From positions 496,001 to 560,000 of the forward strand of contig JBBIUV010000017.1 of the NCBI GenBank assembly GCA_037440065.1: a stretch of 64,000 nt of DNA, written 5' to 3'. The translations under genes were made by a program, and so were the position numbers. Source of the DNA: UBA1563 sp037440065 (GTDB taxonomy: Bacteria > Bacteroidota > Ignavibacteria > Ignavibacteriales > Ignavibacteriaceae). The notes below the pieces were generated by a model. The model did not search any database. It was not told where the DNA came from and worked only from the letters and a program-made list of their open reading frames with translations. Positions 15,873 through 24,583 of the stretch are shown piece after piece (the first letter of the stretch is position 1; every line of letters begins with the position of its first letter).

Positions 15873-16229
15873 CTCAAAAAAGCGACTTTCTACTACTTTG
15901 GAGCAATTTTCCACCACTTTGGAACGATTTTCTACTTCTTTGGTCTTCATTTTCATCACTTTGGAACAATTTTCTACGAGTTTGGTCTTCATTTCCACTA
16001 CTTTGGAGTCACTTTCCACAGCTTTGGTCTTGATTTCCATCACTTTGGAACAATTTTCCACGGGTTTGGACTTCATTTCCACTACTTTGGAGTCATTTTC
16101 CACAGCTTTGGTCTTCATTTCCATCACTTTAAAATGATTTTCTACGGCTTTGGTTTAAATTTCAACAGCTTTGGACTCTCTTTCGATCACTTTTAAGTAA
16201 TTTTCTACAACTTTGAAGTCTCTTTCCAA
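15873..16229 (-). repeat. 21-bp tandem repeat reading as a 7-residue protein repeat
   Basis: About 17 units of a 21-bp sequence. On the minus strand they read as heptads such as TKAVEND, SKVVEMK, SKPVENC, SKVMEIK and TKLVENC. A higher-order 84-bp (four-heptad) period is visible in the middle. The frame is open from 16154 down to a TAA at 15870 but is broken by an in-frame TAA at 16155-16157; the same heptads continue upstream of that stop (FKVVENY, LKVIERE, SKAVEI). The possible starts (GTG 16127, ATG 16124) lie inside repeat units and lack a ribosome binding site. The + strand is open too. It is either a relic of a repetitive protein gene or a non-coding minisatellite. Confidence 0.8.
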
Positions 16230-16360
16230 CTGATGGGAGAAGTTTATTTTTAGATGGGAGTCTCAGGTTGGTGCTTTGAAAAAGGTTATTTTTAATTTGA
16301 ATTAGTTTCTCTCAAGATTTAAATCCCCTTACCTCTTCCTTTATATCTTTCGTAATAAGA

Positions 16361-16475
16361 AAAGAAATTAACCACAAGGGGCACAAAGGATTTTCACGAA
16401 GTACACAAGAATTTTTACTTTGTGTTCCTTATGCTTCCTTTGTAAACTTTGTGGTAAGAAAAAATTAACTGCAGA
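16361..16475. repeat. 'AACCACAAGGGGCACAAAGG' repeat, right block
   Basis: A further copy pair of the same repeat family: AACCACAAGGGGCACAAAGG with CACGAAGTACACAAG, then the inverse CTTTGTAAACTTTGTGGTAAG. It closes the repeat-rich zone just before the LPS operon ends. The remaining sequence between 15846 and 16540 outside the listed repeats is AT-rich, with a direct repeat ATGGGAG at 16232-16260. Confidence 0.7.
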
Positions 16476-16539
16476 GAATTCGCAAAGGAGTAATATTTTT
16501 TTTCTGATTACTGAAAACCGACAACTAATAACTTTTCCC

Positions 16540-17277
16540 TCAGTACCTATCCAGCTTAAACTTCTCGCCAAGATAAAGTTTGCGCACCTCTTCATCTTCA
16601 GCAAGCATTTCAGCAGAACCGGAACGGAAGATAACGCCGTTAATTAAGATGTAGGCTTTATCAACAATGCTTAACGTTTCGTGCACATTGTGGTCTGTAA
16701 TCAAAACACCTATACCGCGGTCTTTCAACTTCGCCACGATCAACATAATGTCTTCAACCGCAATAGGATCAACACCTGCAAAAGGTTCATCAAGCAAAAT
16801 AAACTTCGGATCGGTCGCAAGAGATCGTGCTATTTCAGTTCTTCTTCTTTCACCACCGCTTAATTGGAAGCCAATACTTTTTCTTATATGCTGAAGACTT
16901 AAATCCTCCAAAAGTTTTTCAAGTTTTTCTTTACGTTCCTTACTTGTAAGGTTTAACATTTGCAGAACGGCCATAAGATTGTCTTCAATAGAAAGTTTTC
17001 TAAAGATGGATGCTTCTTGCGGTAAATAACCAATTCCCATCCGCGCCCGTTTGTACATAGGAACGGTGGTGATGTTGTTGCCGTCAAGAAAAACTTGTCC
17101 GGAGTTTGGGCGAATCATTCCAACCATCATGTAAAATGTAGTTGTTTTACCTGCGCCGTTCGGTCCAAGCAAACCAACGATCTCCCCTTGCGAAACTTCG
17201 ATTGAGGATTTATTTACTACAGTTCTCTTTTTGTAAATTTTAACTAAATCCAAACTGCTTAGTTTGCTTTGTTCCAT
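16540..17277 (-). CDS. lptB: LPS export ABC transporter ATP-binding protein LptB
   Basis: 245 residues, the normal LptB size. Walker A is GPNGAGKTT (about 37-45), the ABC signature is LSGGERRRTEIAR (about 138-150), and Walker B is KFILLDEPFAGVDP (about 157-170), with the LptB-typical GERRR and FAGVDP segments. It is the cytoplasmic ATPase that powers extraction of LPS by the LptF/LptG permeases, encoded here 26 kb away at 43410-45859. The start ATG shares one base with the stop of the upstream OstA-like gene (TAATG), so the two are translationally coupled. It is the last gene of the operon. Confidence 0.95.
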   Translation of the reverse strand: MEQSKLSSLDLVKIYKKRTVVNKSSIEVSQGEIVGLLGPNGAGKTTTFYMMVGMIRPNSGQVFLDGNNITTVPMYKRARMGIGYLPQEASIFRKLSIEDNLMAVLQMLNLTSKERKEKLEKLLEDLSLQHIRKSIGFQLSGGERRRTEIARSLATDPKFILLDEPFAGVDPIAVEDIMLIVAKLKDRGIGVLITDHNVHETLSIVDKAYILINGVIFRSGSAEMLAEDEEVRKLYLGEKFKLDRY

Positions 17278-18674
17278 TAGCGGTTCCCTTTAATAAAATT
17301 TTGCTGCAACTTCGGTGTAAAGAGTTTCTCTTTCTCCGGTCTGTTCTCAAAAAGAATAAAGCGGGGGAGAAAGTATTCTTTTTCTTTTCCGTTTATAATT
17401 GCTTCCGGATGATATTCACTGTTCGGCGTCCCGTATAGTTTAACTGAAATAATTTTCTTATTCTCAAAATACATTATTGAGTTTTGTGCGCTTGCTTTCA
17501 TCAATCCATTAGGTTCTCCATCATCGTAAAGATAATAGATACTTAAAACGCTGGAATAAACTTCATTCCGTTTAATTCCTGTGCTGTCGAAGAAGAGATA
17601 GATCGTATCGCCTGATATTTGATCGAACCGCTGTTTATAATTTTCGTTGTAGGAAGCAATCAATGCATTATTGATAATATCGATCTTCTCAATTTGTTGA
17701 TCCTTCAAAAATATTTTAATTGAATCACCTGAAAGTTGCGAAGTCTCAAACCACATAACCGGCTGTGCATTCTCTTCACCGGTCTTACTCGTTACGATAT
17801 TATCTTCATTTCTAAAATATATGGAGTAATCATTCTTCGATGCAAATCCACCGCGCAGTATCTCAACGGAATCAATTGCAATAAATTGATTAGAAGTATC
17901 GCGGTAAGCTTTCATTACTTTTGATTTTATTAGAAGCGTGTCAATAGTTTTTACGGTGTCGCCGGAAAACGTTGTGTCGATCTGAATGAGCAGCGGAAGG
18001 CTGTCTATTACACTATAATTCTTTGAGCGATAATCTTCCATGTGTCCGCCGAGAATCATTGATTTATTAGTTTTGTTTTTAATGCTTACATTTCCAAAAC
18101 CAAATGATTCCTCAACTTTTCTAAAGTGAATAAGACTATCGGCATAAATGATATTTTCTTTATCGGTGATTTTCACAGAATCGAATGCTATTGCTCTATC
18201 TTCTTTGCGGAAATAAAGCAGCCGGCTAGAGGTAAGCGTCGATGCGGTATCATATAGTTTTACTTTTGTTCGGAAGTCGGCTCTGTCGTCGTTAAAAAAA
18301 TACTCACCTATCTTTGCGGTAAGAATAACTTTTTTATCGTCAAGCTTTACCCCTTTGTCTGAAAATGATCTTCGTTCGTTACCGTAATAAAATCCTTCGT
18401 CGGTATAAATAGTCAGCGTGTCCTGCGTAATAATAACATTGCCGATAAGCTTTGCATCGTTCCTTGCAAGATATTGGATTGCCTTGTTACAAGTTATCAC
18501 AACATTCCCTTGCGTTAAAACTACATTGCCGATCACTTCACGGATTGACTCACCGTTTTGAATTGAACCGATCAACTCCTGCCCGGTAACCGTAATTTTC
18601 TTAGTCTCTTCCTGCGCAAATGTTAAAACTGAAAAAAGAACAATGACATGCAATATTTTCCAGAGTGATTTCAT
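17277..18674 (-). CDS. OstA/LptA-like periplasmic LPS transport protein
   Basis: 465 residues with a signal peptide (KSLWKILHVIVLFSVLTFAQ). The N-terminal part (about 25-170) has the OstA/LptA repeat look: EVIGNVVLTQGNVVITCNKAIQY and NDAKLIGNVIITQDTLTIYTDEGFYY. Further beta-strand repeats of the same kind run to residue 430 (AIDSVEILRGGFASK…). It is predicted to form part of the periplasmic beta-jellyroll bridge carrying LPS from LptC to the outer membrane. It is about 2.5 times longer than E. coli LptA, which fits the long OstA-like proteins of this bacterial group. It overlaps lptC by 4 nt and lptB by 1 nt. Confidence 0.85.
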   Translation of the reverse strand: MKSLWKILHVIVLFSVLTFAQEETKKITVTGQELIGSIQNGESIREVIGNVVLTQGNVVITCNKAIQYLARNDAKLIGNVIITQDTLTIYTDEGFYYGNERRSFSDKGVKLDDKKVILTAKIGEYFFNDDRADFRTKVKLYDTASTLTSSRLLYFRKEDRAIAFDSVKITDKENIIYADSLIHFRKVEESFGFGNVSIKNKTNKSMILGGHMEDYRSKNYSVIDSLPLLIQIDTTFSGDTVKTIDTLLIKSKVMKAYRDTSNQFIAIDSVEILRGGFASKNDYSIYFRNEDNIVTSKTGEENAQPVMWFETSQLSGDSIKIFLKDQQIEKIDIINNALIASYNENYKQRFDQISGDTIYLFFDSTGIKRNEVYSSVLSIYYLYDDGEPNGLMKASAQNSIMYFENKKIISVKLYGTPNSEYHPEAIINGKEKEYFLPRFILFENRPEKEKLFTPKLQQNFIKGNR

Positions 18675-19210
18675 CTAAGAGAATCGGAGGTTGTTACGTA
18701 AATAATTTTATAAATTTTATAGTTCTGCAAGTGTTGGTCGGATTCAAATCCGTAACCTTGAATTTTTTCGGTAGGAGTAGTGATTGTTACAAATTTATCG
18801 GTAACAATTTTTTGATCTTTATTTCTCCACATTAACATTTCAGACTCAAGCTGCATTCCGCTGTCATTCTTAGCTACGACATTTTCAAAAGCATAAAGGT
18901 CTTTGGAGGCATCATCTACTCTACCACGAAGCGAAGTGAGTGTTGTGGTTTTAATTTCCAGGGGATTGTAAAAGTCAACATGCTGGTAACCATCAATTAA
19001 GGTTTCCTGTCTCTTCTCATACATCCTCAAATGTCCCACTTTCATTATCGCTTGAATTTTCCCCGAATCGGTGAATGTGATTGTAGTATTCCAACTTTCT
19101 TGCGTCGGTAGTTCGGTAACGTTAATCTCCGAACTAATTCTTGGTTTTACTTTTTGCGAATTACAAAAGAAAAAGAGAAATGAAAAAGAAAGAATCAGAA
19201 AATATTTCAT
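18671..19210 (-). CDS. lptC: LPS export periplasmic protein LptC
   Basis: 179 residues with an N-terminal hydrophobic segment ending in Cys (FLILSFSFLFFFCNSQ). This may be a lipoprotein signal, although the residues before the Cys are not a classical lipobox. The rest is a single beta-jellyroll of LptC type, with matching segments TFTDSGKIQAIMKVGHLRMYEK, HVDFYNPLEIKTTTLTSLRGRV, ENVVAKNDSGMQLESEMLMW and TEKIQGYGFESD. It receives LPS from the inner-membrane LptB2FG complex. It overlaps kdsD (4 nt, ATGA) and the OstA-like gene (4 nt), so the order kdsD-lptC-ostA-lptB is one coupled unit. Confidence 0.85.
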   Translation of the reverse strand: MKYFLILSFSFLFFFCNSQKVKPRISSEINVTELPTQESWNTTITFTDSGKIQAIMKVGHLRMYEKRQETLIDGYQHVDFYNPLEIKTTTLTSLRGRVDDASKDLYAFENVVAKNDSGMQLESEMLMWRNKDQKIVTDKFVTITTPTEKIQGYGFESDQHLQNYKIYKIIYVTTSDSLR

Positions 19211-20184
19211 CTTTGTTTCAAACCGATATTAACCAGGTCATGCATGTGAACAATGCCGATCGGTTTTTCATCTTTATCCACCACTACCAGAGAAGTGATT
19301 TTATAATTCTCCATCTGCTGCAAGGCAAAGGATGCAAGCAGATCCGCGGTAATTACTTTTGGATTTGTTGACATTACATCTTTCGCATTAAAAGATTTTA
19401 TCTCCAAAGTTTTTTCTAATAACCGGCGCAAATCTCCGTCGGTAATTATCCCGAGCAATATTCCTTTATCATTTACAACGCAAGTGGTTCCAAGTCTTTT
19501 AGAAGTAATTTCTAAAATAGAATCTTTTAACGAAGCATTCTCATGTACAATCGGAACTTGATCGCCAGAGATCATGATTTCGCTGATTTTAAGCGATAAT
19601 CTTTTTCCCAAACTTCCTCCCGGATGCAGCATAGCAAAATCTTGCGCCGTAAATCCCTTGCGTTGTAACAAACTTACCGCAAGTGCGTCTCCCATAACCA
19701 ACATCGCGGTTGATGACGCGGTTGGCGCGAGGTCAAAGGGACAAGCTTCTTCTTTAACATCGATGTTTAGAAAAATATCACTCTGTCTTCCGATTTTAGA
19801 ATCTTTGTTCCCGATCATCCCGATGATAATTACACCAAGCCGTTTTAATAACGGAAGAAGATTTAACATCTCTTCGGTGTTTCCACTTTTAGAAAGAATG
19901 ATCACAACATCTTCATTGCGCACCATTCCAAGATCACCATGCAACGCATCGGTTGGATGAAGATAAATTGCAGCCGTTCCGGTTGAGTTCATCGTTGCAA
20001 CAATTTTACGCGCGATCAATCCCGACTTTCCCATGCCGGTTAATACAACTCTCCCTTTGCATTTATCAATAACTTCTACCGCACGTACAAAGTCATCATT
20101 GATGTTCTCTGCGAGTCTTGTAATTGCTTCGGTTTCAATCCGCACAACTTCTTTACCATGTGCAATGATCGTTTCTTTTGTCAA
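19207..20184 (-). CDS. kdsD: Arabinose-5-phosphate isomerase KdsD (KpsF/GutQ family)
   Basis: 325 residues with an N-terminal SIS domain (about 30-170: GRVVLTGMGKSGLIARKIVATMNSTGTAAIYLHPTDALHGDLG) and two C-terminal CBS domains (about 205-322). It interconverts ribulose-5-phosphate and arabinose-5-phosphate, the first step to Kdo. The HPTDALHGDLGMV segment and LAPTASSTAMLVMGDALAV are characteristic. The start codon is TTG at 20184, supported by AAGGATAAACC just upstream and by the lack of any other in-frame start before the SIS domain. It lies between kdsA and lptC in the LPS operon. Confidence 0.93.
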   Translation of the reverse strand: MTKETIIAHGKEVVRIETEAITRLAENINDDFVRAVEVIDKCKGRVVLTGMGKSGLIARKIVATMNSTGTAAIYLHPTDALHGDLGMVRNEDVVIILSKSGNTEEMLNLLPLLKRLGVIIIGMIGNKDSKIGRQSDIFLNIDVKEEACPFDLAPTASSTAMLVMGDALAVSLLQRKGFTAQDFAMLHPGGSLGKRLSLKISEIMISGDQVPIVHENASLKDSILEITSKRLGTTCVVNDKGILLGIITDGDLRRLLEKTLEIKSFNAKDVMSTNPKVITADLLASFALQQMENYKITSLVVVDKDEKPIGIVHMHDLVNIGLKQR

Positions 20185-20218
20185 GGTTTATCCTTTGATA
20201 ATTTAAAATAAAACTCTT

Positions 20219-21031
20219 CTATGATCTCTTTTTAGTTATTTCATCAATTTGTTTAAGATCAATTAACAACTCTTTTAATTCGCTTAAAGGCAGTTGACTT
20301 TCCGAATCACTCAACGCTTCTTTCGGATTCGGATGAACTTCGAAAAACAAAGCGTCAACGCCAATTGCAACAGCAGCTTTTGCCAGTGGCTTTATAAACT
20401 TCGGCTGACCGCCGGTCAAATTTCCGCTGCTTGGAAGTTGTACGGAATGTGTTGCATCCATAACCACCGGAAATCCAAGTTCACGCATCGTAACGAGAGA
20501 ACGCATATCAACAACAAGATTGTGATAACCGAATGTGGTTCCCCTTTCAGTAAGCATCACTCTTTTATTATTTGTTGAAAGAACTTTTTCTGCTGCATGC
20601 TTCATATCTTCAGGGGCAAGGAATTGTCCCTTTTTAATATTTACAACTTTTCCGGTTTTTCCAGCAGCAATTAACAAATCGGTTTGCCGACAAAGAAAAG
20701 CCGGTATCTGAAGAACATCAACATATTTTGCAGCCAATTCAACTTCTTCAATTGTATGAACATCAGTTAAGATCGGGATGTTCAATGTTCTCTTTACATT
20801 TGTTAAAATTTCAAGCGCTTCTTTATCACCGATTCCTTTAAATGAATGAAGACTCGTCCTATTTGCTTTTTTATAACTCGATTTGAAGATGAACGGAATT
20901 CTAAGTTCAGCAGTAATTTCTTTTATTGCTTTTGCCGTTGCAAAAGTTATTTCTTCACTTTCAATTACGCATGGGCCTGCAATAAGAACGAATGGATTAT
21001 TATTTCCAACAATTATATTTTCTATCAGCAT
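20219..21031 (-). CDS. kdsA: 3-deoxy-8-phosphooctulonate synthase KdsA
   Basis: 270 residues from the ATG at 21031; the GTG one codon earlier is less likely. It condenses phosphoenolpyruvate with arabinose-5-phosphate to Kdo-8-phosphate. Diagnostic segments are NPFVLIAGPCVIES, FKSSYKKANRTS, LTDVHTIEEVE, QIPAFLCRQTDLL, NIKKGQFLAPEDM and FDATHSVQLP-like MDATHSVQLPSSG. The Asn of KANRTS and the Cys of GPCVIES are in place; metal dependence cannot be judged with certainty by eye. It sits directly upstream of kdsD, whose product is its substrate. Confidence 0.95.
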   Translation of the reverse strand: MLIENIIVGNNNPFVLIAGPCVIESEEITFATAKAIKEITAELRIPFIFKSSYKKANRTSLHSFKGIGDKEALEILTNVKRTLNIPILTDVHTIEEVELAAKYVDVLQIPAFLCRQTDLLIAAGKTGKVVNIKKGQFLAPEDMKHAAEKVLSTNNKRVMLTERGTTFGYHNLVVDMRSLVTMRELGFPVVMDATHSVQLPSSGNLTGGQPKFIKPLAKAAVAIGVDALFFEVHPNPKEALSDSESQLPLSELKELLIDLKQIDEITKKRS

Positions 21032-21061
21032 CACTTTCTACTTTCCACTTTTTACTTTCAA

Positions 21062-22102
21062 CTAAGACAACGTTTCATCAAATAAATTTCCATGTTCGTT
21101 ATTTCTTTTTCTCTTTCCAAAACGCTTGTAAGCCAATTCTGTAGCTTCTCTTCCGCGTGGAGTGCGGTTTATAAATCCTTGCTGAATTAAGAACGGTTCA
21201 TAAACTTCTTCAATGGTTCCGGCATCTTCATTAACTGCAACGGAAAGAGCATTAAGTCCTACAGGTCCGCCGCTGAATTTTTCAATTATGGTAAGAATAA
21301 TATCTTTATCCATTTCATCTAACCCATATTCGTCAACTTCTAAAGCAGTCAATGCGGTTTTTGAAATAGCAAGATCAATAACTTTTTTATTCTGAAAATC
21401 TGCAAAATCTCTTGTGCGGCGCAAAAGGCGGTTTGCAATTCTCGGTGTTCCGCGTGAACGTTTTGCAATTTCATAAGAGGCGTCTTCATCAATCGGGATG
21501 GCGAGAATTTTTGATGAGCGTTGTAAAATTATTTTCACTAACTCTGCGTCGTAATAATCCAACCGACTTTTTATTCCGAAACGATCTCGAAGCGGGGCTG
21601 TAAGCATTCCGGCGCGCGTGGTGGCGCCGATCAACGTATATTTCGGTAATTTAATTTGTACCGATCGTGCGTTCGGTCCGGAGTCAATCATAATATCTAA
21701 TTTATAATCTTCCATTGCCGAATAAAGAAATTCTTCTACAACCGGACTTAAGCGATGTATTTCATCAATAAATAAAACAGCATACTCTTCAAGATTAGTT
21801 AGAATTCCCGCAAGATCGCCGGGCTTCTCCAATACCGGACCCGAAGTAACTTTTAATTTTACTCCAAGTTCATTTGCGATGATATGCGAGAGTGTTGTCT
21901 TCCCAAGTCCCGGAGGACCTGTAAGCAAAACATGATCAAGCGCTTCACCTCTTTTTTTTGCTGCAGAAATAAAAACTTTTAAGTTGTCTGTAATTTTTGT
22001 TTGACCTGTAAAATCCTCAAATCTAACCGGGCGAAGAGATTGCTCAACCTGAAATTCTTCGGGAGAAATTTCTGGTGTTGTATTTTCAGATTTTCTTGTC
22101 AT
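21062..22102 (-). CDS. ruvB: Holliday junction branch migration helicase RuvB
   Basis: 346 residues, full length. Walker A is LLTGPPGLGKTT (about 58-69) and Walker B is VLFIDEIHRL (about 108-117). The sensor and arginine-finger region GATTRAGMLTAPLRDRFG (about 160-177) and the C-terminal winged helix (QQGFINRTPRGREATELAY) are intact. As a hexameric motor with RuvA it moves Holliday junctions. ruvA and ruvC are not adjacent. It lies upstream of kdsA in the same direction with a 27-bp gap, so it probably heads the Kdo/Lpt operon or shares its transcript. Confidence 0.96.
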   Translation of the reverse strand: MTRKSENTTPEISPEEFQVEQSLRPVRFEDFTGQTKITDNLKVFISAAKKRGEALDHVLLTGPPGLGKTTLSHIIANELGVKLKVTSGPVLEKPGDLAGILTNLEEYAVLFIDEIHRLSPVVEEFLYSAMEDYKLDIMIDSGPNARSVQIKLPKYTLIGATTRAGMLTAPLRDRFGIKSRLDYYDAELVKIILQRSSKILAIPIDEDASYEIAKRSRGTPRIANRLLRRTRDFADFQNKKVIDLAISKTALTALEVDEYGLDEMDKDIILTIIEKFSGGPVGLNALSVAVNEDAGTIEEVYEPFLIQQGFINRTPRGREATELAYKRFGKRKRNNEHGNLFDETLS

Positions 22103-22112
22103 CTCTTTCCTA

Positions 22113-23207
22113 CTACGTTACTAATGTTTTATTTCTAATATTAAATTTGTGAATACCCAATACCATTAAGATCATCAAACCGATCATTGCTAGCGCCAAA
22201 AGAATTGTTATAAATGGATTAAAAGCTTTGTCGAAAAGATAAACAATTCCCAAATTCCAGGGGCTGCCGTATAAAATCACTAAATGCACAACATAAATTA
22301 ATAGTGTGTTTCTACCAAGTAAGATCAATATTCTAGGAATTGAATTTATTCTTAATGCGATAAATGTTATCAACGAAGTAAAGGTAATTACCAGTCCAAG
22401 CCGGTAAAAAACTAAGTTCGGACTTGTCGTCCAAAATTTACTTTCTCCGTAGACAGCAACTTCAACGAAATTTCCAATCAAGGCAAGTATTAGTAATCCA
22501 ATCCCGGAACCAAGAAGTTTAAATGAAAATTTAGAAGTTCTGAACACCGTCGGATTCTTTGCCAAAAAACTTCCCAAAAAGGAACCTGCCGCTAAATAAC
22601 TCAACCATGGAAATAGAGGAAAATTTGAATGTGTCCCGTAAGATAAATATCCTGCTATAGCTTTATGAAGATAGTTTGTCCACACAACTTTTTCAGAGAT
22701 CGGATAAAGAAAAATTATTATCAACGCTCCGGAAAGAAAAACGATATAATCATTCAATTTGAATTTTTCAGCTATATAAGCCAGCAGCATGATGAACAAT
22801 AAACCGAAACCTATCAACTGCAAAACATCAACAACAAAAAAAACATCCCATTGAACAGCGGTAACATCTTTAAAATAAATTAGTGTCGGAGTCGGATACC
22901 GCATTAAATATCCTAATCCGATTAACAACAATGCTCTTTTTATTCCTCTAATTACTCTTGGATTTTCAGCAAATGAAACTTTCTGCAAACGGAACAGATA
23001 CATAAAGGTTGTTCCGGCGGAAAACATAAAAATTGGAGCAGTTAATCCTCGGTTGGAAAACCAAAGAAGAAAGATCGGATTATTCAGATCACGGAATTGT
23101 GAACCAAGCAACACATCGATGGTATGACCTTGCACCATATTGATTACGGCAAAGGCTCGCAGCAAGTCAAGGAATATTACTCTATTTTTTGAGGAGGTAG
23201 TGGTCAT
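22113..23207 (-). CDS. Integral membrane acyltransferase-like protein (DUF1624/YeiB-like)
   Basis: 364 residues with about ten membrane segments. The N-terminal signature RVIFLDLLRAFAVINMVQGHTIDVLL (the R-x-x-x-x-D-x-x-R-x-x-A…GH pattern, with His near residue 27) and FSAGTTFMYLF fit the DUF1624/heparan-alpha-glucosaminide N-acetyltransferase-like or acyltransferase-3-like superfamilies. Such proteins move acyl groups onto cell-surface sugars, but the substrate here is unknown. It ends 10 bp before ruvB on the same strand, so it is likely part of the same transcript as the LPS genes. Confidence 0.7.
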   Translation of the reverse strand: MTTTSSKNRVIFLDLLRAFAVINMVQGHTIDVLLGSQFRDLNNPIFLLWFSNRGLTAPIFMFSAGTTFMYLFRLQKVSFAENPRVIRGIKRALLLIGLGYLMRYPTPTLIYFKDVTAVQWDVFFVVDVLQLIGFGLLFIMLLAYIAEKFKLNDYIVFLSGALIIIFLYPISEKVVWTNYLHKAIAGYLSYGTHSNFPLFPWLSYLAAGSFLGSFLAKNPTVFRTSKFSFKLLGSGIGLLILALIGNFVEVAVYGESKFWTTSPNLVFYRLGLVITFTSLITFIALRINSIPRILILLGRNTLLIYVVHLVILYGSPWNLGIVYLFDKAFNPFITILLALAMIGLMILMVLGIHKFNIRNKTLVT

Positions 23208-23243
23208 TACAAATTAATTAGAAAACTTTTCAATCAAAACAAA

Positions 23244-23699
23244 TCACTTCACTTCAACTATCATTTCAATTTCAACAGAGGCATCACGCGGAAGCACATT
23301 TACGCCAACCGCAGCGCGGGCGTGCTTACCGCTTTCACCGAATAATTTAACAAGCAATTCGGAAGCTCCGTTTGCAACTTCAGGTTGATTCACAAAAGCT
23401 GAATCGCTGTTAATAAAAGCCGTCATCTTCACAATTTTTTCAACTAACTCAAGATCACCTACGATGCTTTTAACGACTGCAAGACAATTTAAAACGGCAG
23501 CTTGTGCAGCAAGTTTTGCATCTTCTTCGGTCACATCTTTTCCAACTTTACCTTTATATTTTAAAACACCATCAATCATGGGAAGCTGTCCGGAAGTAAA
23601 AACAAGATTTCCTGTTCTCACCGCCGGGATATAAGCCGCCAGAGGAACTGGAGCAGCCGGTAAATGTAACCCAAGTTCTTTTATTTTATCTTCAATCAT
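23244..23699 (-). CDS. RidA family (YjgF/YER057c/UK114) protein
   Basis: 151 residues from the ATG at 23699; the TTG two codons earlier is less likely. It is somewhat longer than the 125-130-residue E. coli RidA and fits the longer YjgF-like subgroup. Segments include NLVFTSGQLPMIDG, AAQAAVLNCLAVVKSIVGDLE and HARAAVGVNVLPRDASVEIEMIVEV, with the conserved Arg of HARAAVG that binds the substrate carboxylate in RidA and the terminal E-[IM]-E. RidA hydrolyses reactive enamine/imine intermediates. Members of this subgroup may have other substrates. It diverges from mazG. Confidence 0.88.
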   Translation of the reverse strand: MIEDKIKELGLHLPAAPVPLAAYIPAVRTGNLVFTSGQLPMIDGVLKYKGKVGKDVTEEDAKLAAQAAVLNCLAVVKSIVGDLELVEKIVKMTAFINSDSAFVNQPEVANGASELLVKLFGESGKHARAAVGVNVLPRDASVEIEMIVEVK

Positions 23700-23779
23700 A
23701 AACAACCTAACAAATTTTTCTTTTTCTTATTATATTGAAACACAAAAAGTCAGTAATCAATTGCTAAAGGAAATGCATA

Positions 23780-24541
23780 ATGCTCGAAGTCAAATTTAAG
23801 GAATTTGTAGATATTGTAAAACGTTTGCGCAAAGAATGTCCTTGGGACCGTGAACAAACAAATGCTACAATTAAAGCTGCAACGCTGGAAGAAGCCTACG
23901 AGGCTGTTCACGCAATTGATGAAAATGATTTTGGTGAATTAAAAAAAGAACTTGGTGATCTCCTTTTTCATATCTCTTTCCACACAGCAATTGCAGAAGA
24001 AATAAATGAGTTCACTTTTGAAGAAGTCATTGATGAAATTTCCGCAAAACTTATAAGAAGACACCCGCATGTTTTCAGCGGCGTAAAAGTATCCGGCACG
24101 GATGAAATCATGAAAAATTGGGAAACCATAAAACTTCAAGAAGGAAGAACCTCGATCCTTGAAGGCGTTCCCAAAACCATGCCTGCTATAATGCGTGCAC
24201 ACAGACTGCAGGAAAAGGCTTCAAAAGTTGGTTTCGACTGGGATGCAATTGCCGATGTAAAGAAAAAAGTGATTGAAGAATTAGATGAACTGCAAATTGA
24301 AATTGACAATAATCAAATTGAAAAAGCTGAAGAGGAATTTGGCGATCTTCTTTTTTCGTTGATCAATCTAAGCCGTTTTCTCAACATTAATCCCGAAACC
24401 GCTTTGCGCAAAACAACCAACAAGTTTGAAAGAAGATTTTCTTACATCGAAAAAAAACTTGCCGAACAAAACAAGAAAATCACCGATGTTGACTTAAAAG
24501 AAATGGATAAATTTTGGGAGGAAAGCAAAACGATTGAGTAA
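23780..24541 (+). CDS. mazG: Nucleoside triphosphate pyrophosphohydrolase MazG
   Basis: 253 residues, full length, with two MazG domains. The N-terminal one has ECPWDREQT, EEAYEAVHAIDEND and ELKKELGDLLFHISFHTAIAEE, the EExxE…ExxD metal-binding pattern. The C-terminal one has EELDELQIEID, EEFGDLLFSLINLSRFLNI and KTTNKFERRFSYIE. It cleaves (d)NTPs to NMPs and pyrophosphate. A strong ribosome binding site (AAAGGAAATGCATA) precedes the ATG. It is the only + strand gene between 6 and 43 kb and converges on phoH with a 42-bp gap. Confidence 0.95.
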   Translation: MLEVKFKEFVDIVKRLRKECPWDREQTNATIKAATLEEAYEAVHAIDENDFGELKKELGDLLFHISFHTAIAEEINEFTFEEVIDEISAKLIRRHPHVFSGVKVSGTDEIMKNWETIKLQEGRTSILEGVPKTMPAIMRAHRLQEKASKVGFDWDAIADVKKKVIEELDELQIEIDNNQIEKAEEEFGDLLFSLINLSRFLNINPETALRKTTNKFERRFSYIEKKLAEQNKKITDVDLKEMDKFWEESKTIE

Positions 24542-24583
24542 AAAATTATTTTACACTATCGTACAACAAGTAATTAATTACTT

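Noticed and set aside
15757..16137. A 126-codon + strand ORF made of FVNLVVKK and STTLEQF-type repeats
   Set aside because: It joins two unrelated tandem repeats, has no ribosome binding site and no family, and the 33-bp and 21-bp arrays are open in more than one frame.
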